Shown: piece by piece, positions 46,801 to 57,400 of the stretch
Layout: each line of letters begins with the position of its first letter
How positions within the stretch are numbered: the first letter of the stretch is position 1
DNA from: Haematobia irritans
Taxonomy: Eukaryota > Arthropoda > Insecta > Diptera > Muscidae
Direction of reading: 5' to 3'
NCBI RefSeq assembly: GCF_050003625.1
Contig: NC_134397.1
Location: forward strand, 153,780,691 to 153,844,690
DNA: 64,000 bases
Program-made: the position numbers and the translations under genes
Notes under the pieces: model-generated
Database searches by the model: none
The model's input: the letters and a program-made list of their open reading frames with translations, nothing else
What the model was told of the DNA's origin: nothing

Positions 46801-47044
46801 ATACAGCCGCAAGATAATACCTCATTAAAGAGTTTTGTTTTATTTCTCTTATCTCACGCACAACAAAATATTAGTCAACACGACAGCTTCATGGCCCCAG
46901 ATTTGATCTCCGAAGCCTCGTACACAGAAAAAAAAAAATTCACGAAAACTTTTCCAATTAAGGCCTTACTTGGGTTTTAAAAAATATTCAATTACAAATT
47001 TAATTGATTCAACAGATTTTTTAATTGAAACATAAATCAATCAC
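46801..47044. other. AT-rich element flank with MM-A scrap
   Basis: CCCCAGATTTGATCTCCGAAG near 46898 is a short MM-A core scrap. From 46925 the DNA is a poly-A and TTAATTGA-rich stretch that appears to continue on the other side of MM-B2 (48752-48865, TTTAATTTTTTAATTGATAC). MM-B2 may have inserted into this AT-rich element. Confidence 0.35.
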
Positions 47045-48751
47045 AACAAGTAAGTAAAGTCTAAAGTCGGGCGGGGCCGACTATATTATACCCTTCACCA
47101 CCATGTAGACCAGCATTTGTGTTACCATCTCAACTACTTCAAATTTGCTGGGAGCTATATAAAGGTTTGCATTTTCAGATACAAATACTTATAATGGAGA
47201 CAATTTTTTGTACTTCTACAAAATCTCTAGAATTAAAATTGAAATCGGCTAACGCCCTGGAATGAAACACAATGTTAATAAAAAATATGGGAAATATGAA
47301 GCGAGAGAAATTTTGAGGCAATTGTACAAAAGAGCATTTGCGATTTATCAGGCGATACTTATGTATTCGAGATATAGGACAATTTGAGTAACATTTACAA
47401 TTTTTGCTACTCAGCAGTGACGATTTTACAAGGATATTGGTTAGATCTTGCCAAGATATGTAGTCAAGTGTGGGTTGTGATATATTATTTGGTCAAGTCG
47501 GGCGTCTTGGAGCCTTATTTAAAACTCAACCGTTCTGTGGAAAGTCTGGCATTACAGTGTGTAGGATATAACTAAGATATGGGGAAATTATCACAGAATT
47601 TGGTGTAAAGTGTGGGAATTTAAACCGGAAAAACGAATATATGGAGTCTAATTCTGAACCAAATTAGATCAAACTTGACATACTTAAATATCATATTAAA
47701 TATATTCTCCGTGGAAACTATGTAGTCAATTGGAGGAAAATCCCATTGAAAATGGGTCTAAAATATAAAATAGTCTACCATATTTTCCCAACTCTGGTGT
47801 ACATATAACGGGAGCTATATATAATCTGAACCGATTTCGATTAAATTTGATATGCATAGTTAGAATAATAATTCTGTTATCTCTGCAAAATTTCACGTAA
47901 ATGGGAGTTTAACTTTGGCCCCCGTGGTCATTTGAGTATAAATCGGGCGAAAGATATATATGGAAGCTATATCTAAATCTGAACCGATTTCAACCAAATT
48001 TGGCACACTTACCGATACTGTTAAACGTGCTCTTTGTGCAAAATTTGAACTAAATCACGGCAAAACTCTGGCTTTTGAGGCCATATAAGTGCAAATCGGA
48101 CGAAAGATATAAATGGGAGCTATATCTAAATCTGAACCGATTTCAATAAAATTTACCAAGCATTGGTAGAATGTCAATTCTACTATTTATGCAAAATTTC
48201 ACGAAAATTGGTAGTAAACTTTGGCCTCTGTTGCCATATGAGTCTAAATCGGACGAAAGATATATATGGGAGCTATATCAAAATCTGTACCGATTTGGCT
48301 GATATTCTGCAAGTTTTTCGAGACTCATACAAAATGCGGATGTACGGAATTTGAAGAAAATCGGTTGATAAACACGCCAATTATGACCAGATCGGGGATA
48401 AATATATATGACAGCTATATCTAAATCTGAACCGATTTTTTCCAAAATCAATAGCGATTGTCTTTGTCCCAAAAAACGACCCTACGCCAAATTTGAGGAC
48501 GATCGGACTTAAACTGCGACCTGTACTTTGCGCACAAAAATACATGAACAGACAGACAGACAGACAGACAGACAGACGGACGGACAGACAGACAGCCAGA
48601 GAGACAGACGGACATCGCTAAATCGACTCAGAATTTAATTCTAAGACGATCGGTATACTAAACGATGGGTCTCAGACTTTTCCTTCTTGGCGTTACATAC
48701 AAATGCACAAACTTATACCCTGTACCACAGTAGTGGTGAAGGGTATAAAAA
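47045..48751 (+). mobile_element. MM-B2 element, full length
   Basis: ACAAGTAAGTAAAGTC start, AGTCGGGCGGGGCCGACT block, TATACCCTTCACCACC, then a leader unlike MM-B, core units of 153-bp spacing (47962, 48115, 48268), a long GACAGACAGACAGACGGACG microsatellite with GCCAGAGAGACAG interruption, and a 3' hairpin (ACCCTGTACCACAGTAGTGG) ending GTGGTGAAGGGTATAAAAA. The TTCACCAC of the 5' motif and GTGGTGAA of the 3' arm match each other and differ from MM-B. Confidence 0.7.
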
Positions 48752-48883
48752 TCAATAGTATGAATTATTCTCATTTAATTTTTTAATTGATACTATTATT
48801 TCTGTGATTGAAGACATTTCAATTAAAAAATTAATTGGATCAATTAATTATGCCATTAAATAGATGATCAAAGTTTGTCAAGA

Positions 48884-48968
48884 GCTTATTTCTATAGAAA
48901 GTTTTGTAAAATTTTATTTCTATAGAAAATTTTGTCAAACTGAATTATATACGTATTTAATCAGTTTT
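48884..48968 (-). repeat. MM-A leader/array scrap
   Basis: Two and a half 29-bp units in reverse followed by ACTGAATTATATACGTATTT, the MM-A leader. It abuts the 3' end of the next MM-A. Confidence 0.5.
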
Positions 48969-49790
48969 TTATACCCTCCACCATAGGATGGGGGTATATT
49001 AACTTTGTCATTCCGTATGTAACACACCGAAATATTGCTCAAAGACCCCATAAAGTATATATATTCTGGGTCGTGGTGAAATTCTGAGTCGATCTAAGCA
49101 TGTCCGTCCGTCCGTCTGTCCGGCTGTCCGTCCGTCTGTGGAAATCACGCTAACTTCCGAACGAAACTAGCTATCGACTTGAAAGTTGGCACAAGTAGTT
49201 GCTATTGATGTAGGTCGGATGGTATTGCAAAAGGGCCATATCGGACCACTCTTACGTATAGCCCCATATAAACCGACTCTCAGATTTGACTTCCGGAGCC
49301 TCTTGGAGGAGCAAAATTTATCCGATCCGTTCGAAACTTAGTACGTAGTGTTAGTATGTGGTATCTAACAATCATTCCAAAATTCGTCCAGTCTATAGTT
49401 ATATATATTCGATCTCCAATCACACACAAATTGGTCCATATCGGTTCATAATCATGATTGCCACTAGAGCCAAAATTATTCTACCAAAATTTTATTTATA
49501 TAGAAAATTTTGTCAAAATTTTATTACTATATGTTCAAAATGTTCAAAATTTTATTTCTATGGAAAATTTTGTTAAGATTTTATATCTACAAAAAAAAAA
49601 ATTGTAAAAAAATTTTTCTATAGGAAATTTTTGTCAAAATTTTATTTCTATAGAAAACTTTGGCAAAATTTTATGTTTATAGAAAATTTTGTTAAAATTT
49701 TATTTGTATAGAAAATTTTGTCAAAATTTTATTTCTATAGAAAATTTTATCAAAATTTTATTTCTATAGAAAATGTTGTGAAAATTTTAT

Positions 49791-50604
49791 TATACCCTGC
49801 GCCACTCTGTGGAACAGGGTATTATAAGTTAGTGCATATGTTTGTAACACCCAGAAGGAGACGAGATAGACACATGGTGTCTTTGGCAATAATGCACAGG
49901 GTGGGTCCCTGAGTCGATAAAACCATGTCCGTCTGTCCGTCCGTCCGCCTGTCTGTGAACACATTTTTGTGATCAAAGTCTAGGTCGCAATTTAAGTCCA
50001 ATCGCCTTCAAATTTGGCACATGTTCCTAATTTGGGTCAGAATAGAACCCTATTGGTTTTGGAAGAAATCGGTTCAGATTTAGATATAGCTCCCATATAT
50101 ATCTTTCGCCCGATATGCACTAATATGGACCCAGCAGCCAGAGTTTTATACCGATTAGCTTGAAATTTTGCACAAGGAGTACAATTGGTAGTATAGTCAT
50201 GTGTGCCAAATTTGATTGAAATCGATTCAAATTTAGATATAGCTCCCATATATATCTTTCGCCCGATATGCACTTATATGGACCTAGAAGCCAGAGTTTT
50301 GGCCCAATTTGGTTGAAATTTTGCACTAGGAGGACAACTAGTAATATAGTCATATGTGCCAAATTTGATTGAAATCGGTTCAGATTTAGATATAGCTCCC
50401 ATATATATGTTTTTCTGATTTCGACAAAAATGGTCAAAATACCAACATTTTCCTTGTTAAATCGCCACTGCTTAGTCGAAAAGTTGTAAAAATGACTCTA
50501 ATTTTCCTAAACTTCTAATACATATATATCGAGCGATAAATCATAAATAAACTTTTGCGAAGTTTCCTTAAAATTGCGTCAGATTTAAATGCTTCCCATA
50601 TTTG
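49791..50604 (-). mobile_element. MM-B element, 5'-truncated, first of a tandem pair
   Basis: Runs from the hairpin (TATACCCTGCGCCACTCTGTGG) through AGACGAGATAGACACATGG, CTGTCCGTCCGTCCGCCTG and two to three core units to the leader, and stops at CTTCCCATATTTG where the second copy starts. The pair is very similar, so a partial tandem duplication is likely. Confidence 0.65.
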
Positions 50605-51922
50605 TATACCCTGCGTCACACTGTGGAACAGGGTATTATAAGTTAGTGCATATGTTTGTTACACCCAGAAGGAGACGAGATAGACACATGGTGTCTTTGG
50701 CAATAATGCTCAGGGTGGGTCCCTGAGTCGATATAACCATGTCCGTCCGTCCGTCTGTCTGTGAACACATTTTTGTGATCAAAGTCTAGGTCGCAATTTA
50801 AGTCCAATCGACTTCAAATTTGGCACATGTTCCTAATTTGGGTCAGAATAGAACCCTATTGATTTTGGAAGAAATCGGTTCAGATTTAGATATAGCTCCC
50901 ATATATGTCTTTCGCCCGATATGCACTAATATGGACCCAGCAGCCAGAGTTTTATACCGATTAGCTTGAAATTTTGCACAAGGAGTACAATTGGTAGTAT
51001 AGTCATGTGTGCCAAATTTGATTGAAATCGGTTCAGATTTAGATATAGCTTTTATATATATTTTTCGCCCGATATGGACTAATATGGTCCTAAAAGCCAG
51101 AGTTTTGGCCCAATTTGGTTGAAATTTTGCACAGGGAGTAGATTTAGCATTGTAGGTATGCGTGTCAAATTTGGTTGAAATCGATTCAAATTTAGATATA
51201 GCTCCCATATATATCTTTCGCCCGATATGCACTTATATGAACCCAGAAGCCATAGTTTTATCCTGATTAGCTTGAAATTTTGCACAAGGAGTACAATTGG
51301 TAGTATAGTCATGTGTGCCAAATTTGATTGAAATCGGTTCAGATTTACATATAGCTTCCATATATATTTTTCGCCTGATATGGACTTATATGGCCCCAGA
51401 AGCCAGAGTTTTAGCCCAATTTGGTTGAAATTTTGCACTAGGAGTACAATTAGTAATATGTGCCAAATTTGATTGAAATCGGTTCAGATTTAGATATAGC
51501 TCCCATATATATGTTTTTCTGATTTCGACAAAAATGGTCAAAATACCAATATTTTCCTTGTAAAATCGCCACTGCTTTGTCGAAAAGTTGTAAAAATGAC
51601 TCTAATTTTCCTAAACTTCTAATACATATATATCGAGCGATAAATCATAAATAAACATTTTCGAAGTTTCCTTAAAATTGCTTCAGATTTAAACGTTTCC
51701 CATATTTTTGTTTACTAAAATTGTGTTCCACCCTAGTGTATTAGCCAACTTAAATTTTGTATAGATTTTGTAAAAGTCTATCAAATTCTGTCCAAATCGA
51801 GTGATATTTAAATGTATGTATTTGGGACAAACCTTTATATACGGTATCGAAAATTTAGATCTACAAAGTGGTGCAGGGTATAATATAGTTGGCCACGCCC
51901 GACTTTAGACTTTCCTTACTTG
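50605..51922 (-). mobile_element. MM-B element, second of a tandem pair
   Basis: Starts TATACCCTGCGTCACACTGTG and runs through core units and leader to a shortened 5' end: the TATACCC motif is part of GTGGTGCAGGGTATAATATA, followed by GTTGGCCACGCCCGACT and CCTTACTTGT. Part of the leader (around 51840) is deleted relative to the copy at 1272. Confidence 0.65.
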
Positions 51923-52133
51923 TTTTATTTTAAGATATGGACAAACTTACAATTTAGAAGACGTTGTTCGGAAGTTTTAAGATAGCTTGCCACCAGTGTT
52001 ACCGCAACCCAAGTAATTCGATTGTGGATGACAGCCTTTAGTAGAAGTTTCTACGTAATCCATGGTGGAGGGTATATAAGCTTCGGCATGACCGCTCTTA
52101 AGTCCGTTTATATACTTGTTGTAATATAATAAT

Positions 52134-52305
52134 AAAAGAATTTAATGTAAAACTGATTTATTATACTGAACCGATAAAATTCCCCAAAATTCTTGAAATT
52201 GCCCACCAAATATCCACAAGTCCCCAACTAGAAAATTTCATTCCCATATACGAAAAAATATCCCCAATTTGGGGAAAATACCCAATACTGGCAACATTGG
52301 CTATG
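52134..52305. repeat. Element H right-end fragment
   Basis: TTATTATACTGAACCGATAA, AAAATTCCCCAAAATTC, CAAGTCCCCAACTAG and CCCAATACTGGCAACATTG match 44530-44692. The left end is absent. Confidence 0.55.
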
Positions 52306-52378
52306 ACATCTGTGAAAAATATTTAGTATACATCAAGTCATTGAATAGACAATATCATATTTCTTCATTGTGTTAAAA

Positions 52379-52658
52379 ATGTCGAATTCTGTACCAGAAA
52401 GAGATGATATGCGGAAAGCATTAATGTTTTTTTATATTTGAAGAAAAGTACTGCAGAGTCGCATCGAATGCTTGTCGAGGCGTATGGTGATCATGCTCTA
52501 TCAGATGCAACGTGCAAAAGATGGCTTCAACGGTTCAGAAATATTGATTTTGATGTGAGAGATGAAAAACGTGGAAGACCACCAACAAATTTTGAAGACG
52601 TCGATATTGGATGGGGATGATACTTTGAGTAAAAAGCAAATGGCAGCGACTTTAGACT
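52379..52658 (+). pseudogene. mariner-like transposase N-terminal relic, frameshifted
   Basis: ATG opens MSNSVPERDDMRKALMFFYI and a stop at codon 21. A two-base shift then gives KKSTAESHRMLVEAYGDHAL, SDATCKRWLQRFRNIDFDVR and DEKRGRPPTNFED, the usual N-terminal helix-turn-helix of mariner transposases of the A-E-S-H-R-x-L-V-E-A-Y-G type. A second shift near 52605 leads to DDTLSKKQMAAT. It then ends in the 5' tip of an MM-B (ACTTTAGACTTTCCTTACTT). About 90 of 345 codons remain, with two frame breaks. Confidence 0.75.
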
Positions 52659-52680
52659 TTCCTTACTTGTTTTCCTTGGC

Positions 52681-53139
52681 GTTTAATTAAAAATTAAAAT
52701 CAAATGAAAAGTTCGCTTCTCTAAATCTTCGTTCCTCGTTCTTTCATTGTCCCCACTTTACCGATGAGCATCGTTTTTGCTTCCCCATTTTTCTGGAATA
52801 TATGTCAAAAGATTTTCTATATCGCTGACGACATAGGATAGTTTTTGGTACCGAGCTATTTAAAGGCATCTTTGTTTGAGATTGTGCCATAACTTTCCTT
52901 CCTTTCTTCCCTCCTAATTTCTGGAAAATATGTGTCCACCGTCATGTTGTAATAATTTGTCTGATCAAAGTTTGAAATAGATCGTGGGAAAAGAAATGTA
53001 ATCTAAACATCGGAAATCATAGAGATGTGTTAATTAATTAATACTATAAAGCTTTATTTAAAACTTTAAATGTAGTAACAATTATGCAAATATAAATGAA
53101 CTATCTTGCAACACCCCTGACCTGTAACCCTAGATCATG
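52681..53139. other. No gene recognised
   Basis: Unique-looking DNA, slightly less AT-rich. No element ends or coding frame recognised. Confidence 0.45.
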
Positions 53140-54089
53140 CACGGGTGAAAAAGACTGTTTTTCATATGTTTGGCTATAAACATTATATGTTTGGAACACA
53201 AATTTTTAAACACAATATTTTTGAGTGCAAGCACATAATGTTCATAAACTAGCATAACATGTTTGGGACATATATGTTAATATGTTAGAACATATTATGT
53301 TTGGGACATAAAATGTTTTTAAATATAATATGCTTGGATGCAAACATATATTAATTTAGAAATAGCCTATAAACATATATGTGTTTAGTAGCTTGGAGCG
53401 CTATTTAAGAGGGAGCGATATTGAATTAAATTGGTGGTTGTTGCTTGTTATTACAAAATTAACATTTTATTTTTCCTTGGGCAATTGATCAGCTACTTCT
53501 TTGATCCTTACAAACTGTGTGGTCCGCTGTTCGAATCCCCGTCCGGCAAAAGGTAAAATTAAAATAAATAAAAAAATCATACAATTGAATAAAAAAGGTG
53601 CTAAGAACTAAAAAATCTCGTGGAAGTGAGAAAGATGTGGAGAAATATACAATTGGGCAGAAACAAAATTTTGAGCATTCAGGTCGAAAACATATGTTGT
53701 TAGCACCTATATTACCTGTTTATTTTCATAATTCATTATGATTGTAAATATATAAATAAATAAATAAAATTTTGAGCACAATATTGTTTGGGAGAATTTT
53801 TTAAGCATATAATATTTTTGGGTGCAGAATGCTTCCAAACATATCATATGTTCACATAATAACATATTGTTTTTTGGAAGACAACATTATTGAATTTGGA
53901 TGCAAAAATACAAAATGTTTGGAAATTGACTACCCAAACATATATTGTTTAGACCAATATGCTTTCAAACATATTATATATTGGAAGAGATCAAACATAT
54001 AAATGTTTGGGCAATAGCCAAAAATGTATATGCTTGAAGCAAAATATGTTTGGGAGTATATGTTACAGAAGCGATTTTTTGTGAGCGTG
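53140..54089 (-). mobile_element. MITE-3, second copy, inverted
   Basis: 950 bp, reverse complement of 43385-44359 with the same ends (CACGGGTGAAAAAGACTG at left, GATTTTTTGTGAGCGTG at right). Flanks are TG on both sides rather than TA. The tRNA-like segment reads on the plus strand: GTGTGGTCCGCTGTTCG, AATCCCCGTCCGGC. Agreement with the other copy is high throughout, so both are of moderate age. Confidence 0.75.
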
Positions 54090-54345
54090 TGGTACGAATA
54101 GTAGATGCCAGTGGGGTATATTGTTTAATTGAATTAAATAAATTATCTTAATGAGCAATATTGGCTTGCATTTACAACTCAATTGCTGAGAAATTTAAAT
54201 AATGCCTTCCCTTCAAATTGTCAAAACAATCAGTTTATTGTATGTTTATTTTTTTTCGACCAAATATATTCAATATTGAACTACCCCCGGTTGGAGCCCA
54301 TTAACTGGGCTAATTTTTTTATAGCATATGCCATTGCAAGAGGTA
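54090..54345. other. No gene recognised
   Basis: AT-rich spacer between MITE-3 and MITE-1, without recognisable content. Confidence 0.45.
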
Positions 54346-55001
54346 CACTGAAAAAAATATTGTCGTGAGGTCAAAGATTTCATGTCTTTAAAATACGAAT
54401 ACAAATTTTGCTTAGCATAGAAGACGCATTTCTCTAAAATAAAGTTATTTTCCTTGTCCAAAAGTCGATAAACTTTTCAATGAAGTTGTATTGTCCTTAT
54501 AATTAAGTGATTTGACTTAAAAATGGGTATCTTAACATGAAAGAAAAAATTTATAGGCTAAGGTCAACTTGACTTTAATAATTCAGAAAAATTCTTTAAA
54601 TTTAATGAAATTGTCTTTAAATTTGTTGTCTTTTTGCATCTTGACTACAAAGAAAAAAATCGTTCAAATATAGGACATGTTTTTCAAAACTTTATTTTAA
54701 AGAAGTTTTTTACTTCAAACATAGCATAATTTCTACTGGAAGTCGAGTCCTAATTTGGAAAATAAAGTTGCCGTTAACTCGTTTTTAAAGGACTTTGATA
54801 GCATGTGAAGAAAAAAAGCTGAGAAAGCGAAAAATTAAAATTTGCTTCCTACAAGCAAGTACACAAAACCTAAATTTAAAAGAAAATTGTGTCTTAAAAG
54901 TATACTTACTTGTATTCTCCGCTTCTTTGGCTCGGAATCAATACCAAATTTTTTAAAGTAAAGGCAAAATCTTTGGAACCGAGTATTCTTTTTTTTCAGT
55001 G
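54346..55001 (-). mobile_element. MITE-1, complete, TA duplication
   Basis: 656 bp from CACTGAAAAAAATATTG to TTTTTTTTCAGTG, flanked by TA (54344-54345, 55002-55003). Reverse orientation relative to 18830-19477, with closely similar sequence from end to end. Together the two define the family. Confidence 0.8.
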
Positions 55002-55003
55002 TA

Positions 55004-55490
55004 GGCGTTTTAAAAGCATTTGTATGTTATATTTGATGCCGGCAAGCGATTAATTGTGTAAATAAATGCTCATTAATGGTTTTTTATCGTTTCAATTAAT
55101 TTCTGTTTGGGTTGTTGATTTTGATTTTTCCCTCCAGGTCAAATTATGATTTAATCATTGCATGCAGCTGATGAAGAGTATTGAGCCATCAATGCACAGA
55201 CAAACTAGGCAAAATTGAATGGTATTAAAACATAAATATGTATATGCATTTATTCAGTTGACAGCTTGATGGTTATTTATTGGAATACTCTTTTAAATTA
55301 AGTAACAAAATAAATAACAAGAGACTAAAATGTTGAACTTGGTCGACTTCATTAAGCACAACTGACAAAGTACTCACAAAAACTATTTCATTTATTTTAT
55401 GAATAGTGTCAGGAAAGTTTTCCAATGAAAGAATTCATAAATAGTATGAAGACATTTCATAAATTAATATTTACAGCATACATGTGCTCG
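55004..55490. other. No gene recognised
   Basis: AT-rich unique-looking DNA with no open frame or repeat that I can assign. Confidence 0.45.
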
Positions 55491-55640
55491 CACAGAAAAA
55501 AAAACTATCGTCGCGAGGCCAACGATTTAATGTCCTAAAAGTACGAATGCAAATTTAGCTTAGCATAGAAGACGCATTTCTCTGATATAAAGAATTTTTT
55601 TTGTCGAAAAACTTTTTAACGAAGTCGTTTTGTCCATATA
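55491..55640 (-). mobile_element. MITE-1 left fragment, target of MITE-1s
   Basis: CACAGAAAAAAAAACTATCG, ACGATTTAATGTCC, CTTAGCATAGAAGACGC match the first 150 bp of 54346-55001. The match stops at GTCGTTTTGTCCATATA, exactly where the next element starts; the remainder is missing. Confidence 0.6.
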
Positions 55641-56126
55641 CACTGAAAAAAATATGTACGTGGTATTAAAGATAACGCAACCTAAATTTTAGGTTGAGCA
55701 ATTTACAAAATATTAAGGACACATTTCTTTAAAAAATAATTTTTTATTTAAAGAAATTATCATTAAATTAACTGAAAATTTATGATAAAAACGAAATATA
55801 GGCATTTTTGGTTAAAAGTTTTTTTTTTTTGAATTAATTGGAATTAAGAAAAAATTGTTTACATTGAAATATCCGTTATATATTGGTGTTTTAAACTGGC
55901 ATTTGTTTGTACGCAAGTGCCTTTATTAAACCGCGAAAACCGCGAAAAGAGAATGAAAATTCGACAAATGAAATCTCTATTCTAATTTTAATTTTATTGA
56001 TCCTAGATTTAAAGCCACATAGGTCGCTAAAAAATGTCTTTATTTTAAAGAAGCCGAATCTTTGGCTCGGAATAAATACCAAAATCCTTAAATGATGGTC
56101 AAAATCTTTGGATACGAGTAAACTTT
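55641..56126. mobile_element. MITE-1s, right end lost
   Basis: Starts CACTGAAAAAAATATGTACG after a TA and follows the 6294 copy (CTTTAAAGAAGCCG..., GGATACGAGTAAACTTTTTT). It ends without the terminal GTG, where MM-B2 begins. Confidence 0.6.
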
Positions 56127-56701
56127 TTTATACCCTTCACCACTACTGTGGTACAGGGTATAATAAGTTTGTGCATTTGTATGTAACGCCAAGAAGGAGT
56201 AATCATACGGATCGGCTTAGAATTAAATTCTGAGTCGATTTAGCGATGTCCGTCTGTCTGTCTGTCTGTCTGTTGATGTTTTTTTGTGTGTAAAGTACAG
56301 CTCGCAGTTTTAGTCCGATTGTCCTAAAATTTTGTATAGGGTCCTGTTTCGGCTCAAAGACGATCCCTATTGATTTTGATCGGTTCAGATTTAGATATAG
56401 CTGCCATATATATTTCTCACCGATCTGCTCATAACTGGCGTGTATATCAACCGAGATTCCTCAAATTCCGTACATCCGAATATTTTATGAGTCTCGAAAA
56501 ACTTGCAAAATATCAGCCAAATCTGTTCAGATTTAGATATAGCACCCATATATAGCTTTCGCCCGATTTACACTCATTTGCCCACAGTGGCTAATTTTTT
56601 TCTCCGATTTAGTTGAAATTTTGCATAGGGAGTAGAATTAGCATTGTAGCTATGCGTGCCAAATTTGGTTGAAATCGGTTCAGATTTAGATATAGCTCCC
56701 A
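56127..56701 (-). mobile_element. MM-B2 3' part
   Basis: Reverse 3' end TATACCCTTCACCACTACTGTGG, then GTAACGCCAAGAAGGAG, TCTGTCTGTCTGTCTGTCTG and three core units. It is cut at ATAGCTCCCAT and fused to MM-C core in the opposite direction. Confidence 0.6.
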
Positions 56702-57400
56702 TTTTCAAGCAAATCGGATAGAAAATACAGTTTCTCGACGCCCAAGAAGTAAAATCTGGAGATCGGTATATATGGGGCTATAGCAAAACACGGACCGATG
56801 CACACTATTTTCGACACACCTAAAATACCCCAAAATTTCCAATTTCAGACAAATCGGATAAAAACTACGGGTTCTAGAAGCCCAAGAAGTAAAATCGGGA
56901 GATCGGTCTATAAGGGGGCTATACCAAAACATGGACCGATACACACCAATTTCAGACAAATCGGATAAAAACTACGGGTTCTAGAAGCCCAAGAAGTAAA
57001 ATCGGGAGATCGGTCTATAAGGGGGCTATACCAAAACATGGACCGATACACACCATTTTCGACACACCTATTTGTGGTCCTAAAATACCTCTAGATTTCC
57101 AATTTTAGACAAATCGGATAAAAACTACACTTTCTAGAAGCCCAATACCCCAAATCGGGGGGTCGGTTTATATGGGAGCTATATCAAAACCTGAACCGAT
57201 ATAGCCCATATTCGAACTGGGCCTGACAAAAGCCGAATCTGTACCAAATTTCAGGATGATAACGCCATTATTGAAGACTCTAGCGTGATTACAACAGACA
57301 GACAGCCAGACAGACATGCTTATATCGCCTTGCAATTTCTCCCTGATCAAGAATATATGTATATATACTTTATATAGTCGGAAGTCGATATATAAAATTC
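56702..57400 (+). mobile_element. MM-C core and 3' part, with 107-bp duplication
   Basis: TTCAAGCAAATCGGATAG onward gives MM-C core units, then ACAGACAGACAGCCAGACAG, TTGATCAAGAATATATG and TATAGTCGGAAGTCGATAT. The 3' hairpin is missing. 56841-56947 and 56948-57054 are identical tandem copies of 107 bp, shorter than the normal 153-bp unit. Confidence 0.65.

Larger units (their letters stand above)
48969..52120 (-). mobile_element. MM-A element opened by tandem MM-B copies
   Basis: The 3' end (TATACCCTCCACCATAGGATGG) is followed by ATTCTGAGTCGATCTAAGC, GTCCGTCCGTCCGTCTG, a single core unit, the T12-like joint and a 29-bp array to 49790. The 5' part (TAGAAGACGTTGTTCGG to CATGGTGGAGGGTATA and TATATACTTGTTG) is at 51936-52120. 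Two MM-B copies fill 49791-51922. Confidence 0.6.

Noticed and set aside
50037..51438. Frames of 78-129 codons such as IGRKIYMGAISKSEPISIKFGTH
   Set aside because: These follow the 153-bp MM-B unit and are interrupted in each copy; the same DNA is open in another frame.
53470..53560. A functional tRNA gene in MITE-3
   Set aside because: Only the B-box/T-arm and acceptor-like 3' half look right. The 5' acceptor does not pair with it, the anticodon stem is imperfect and there is no A box.
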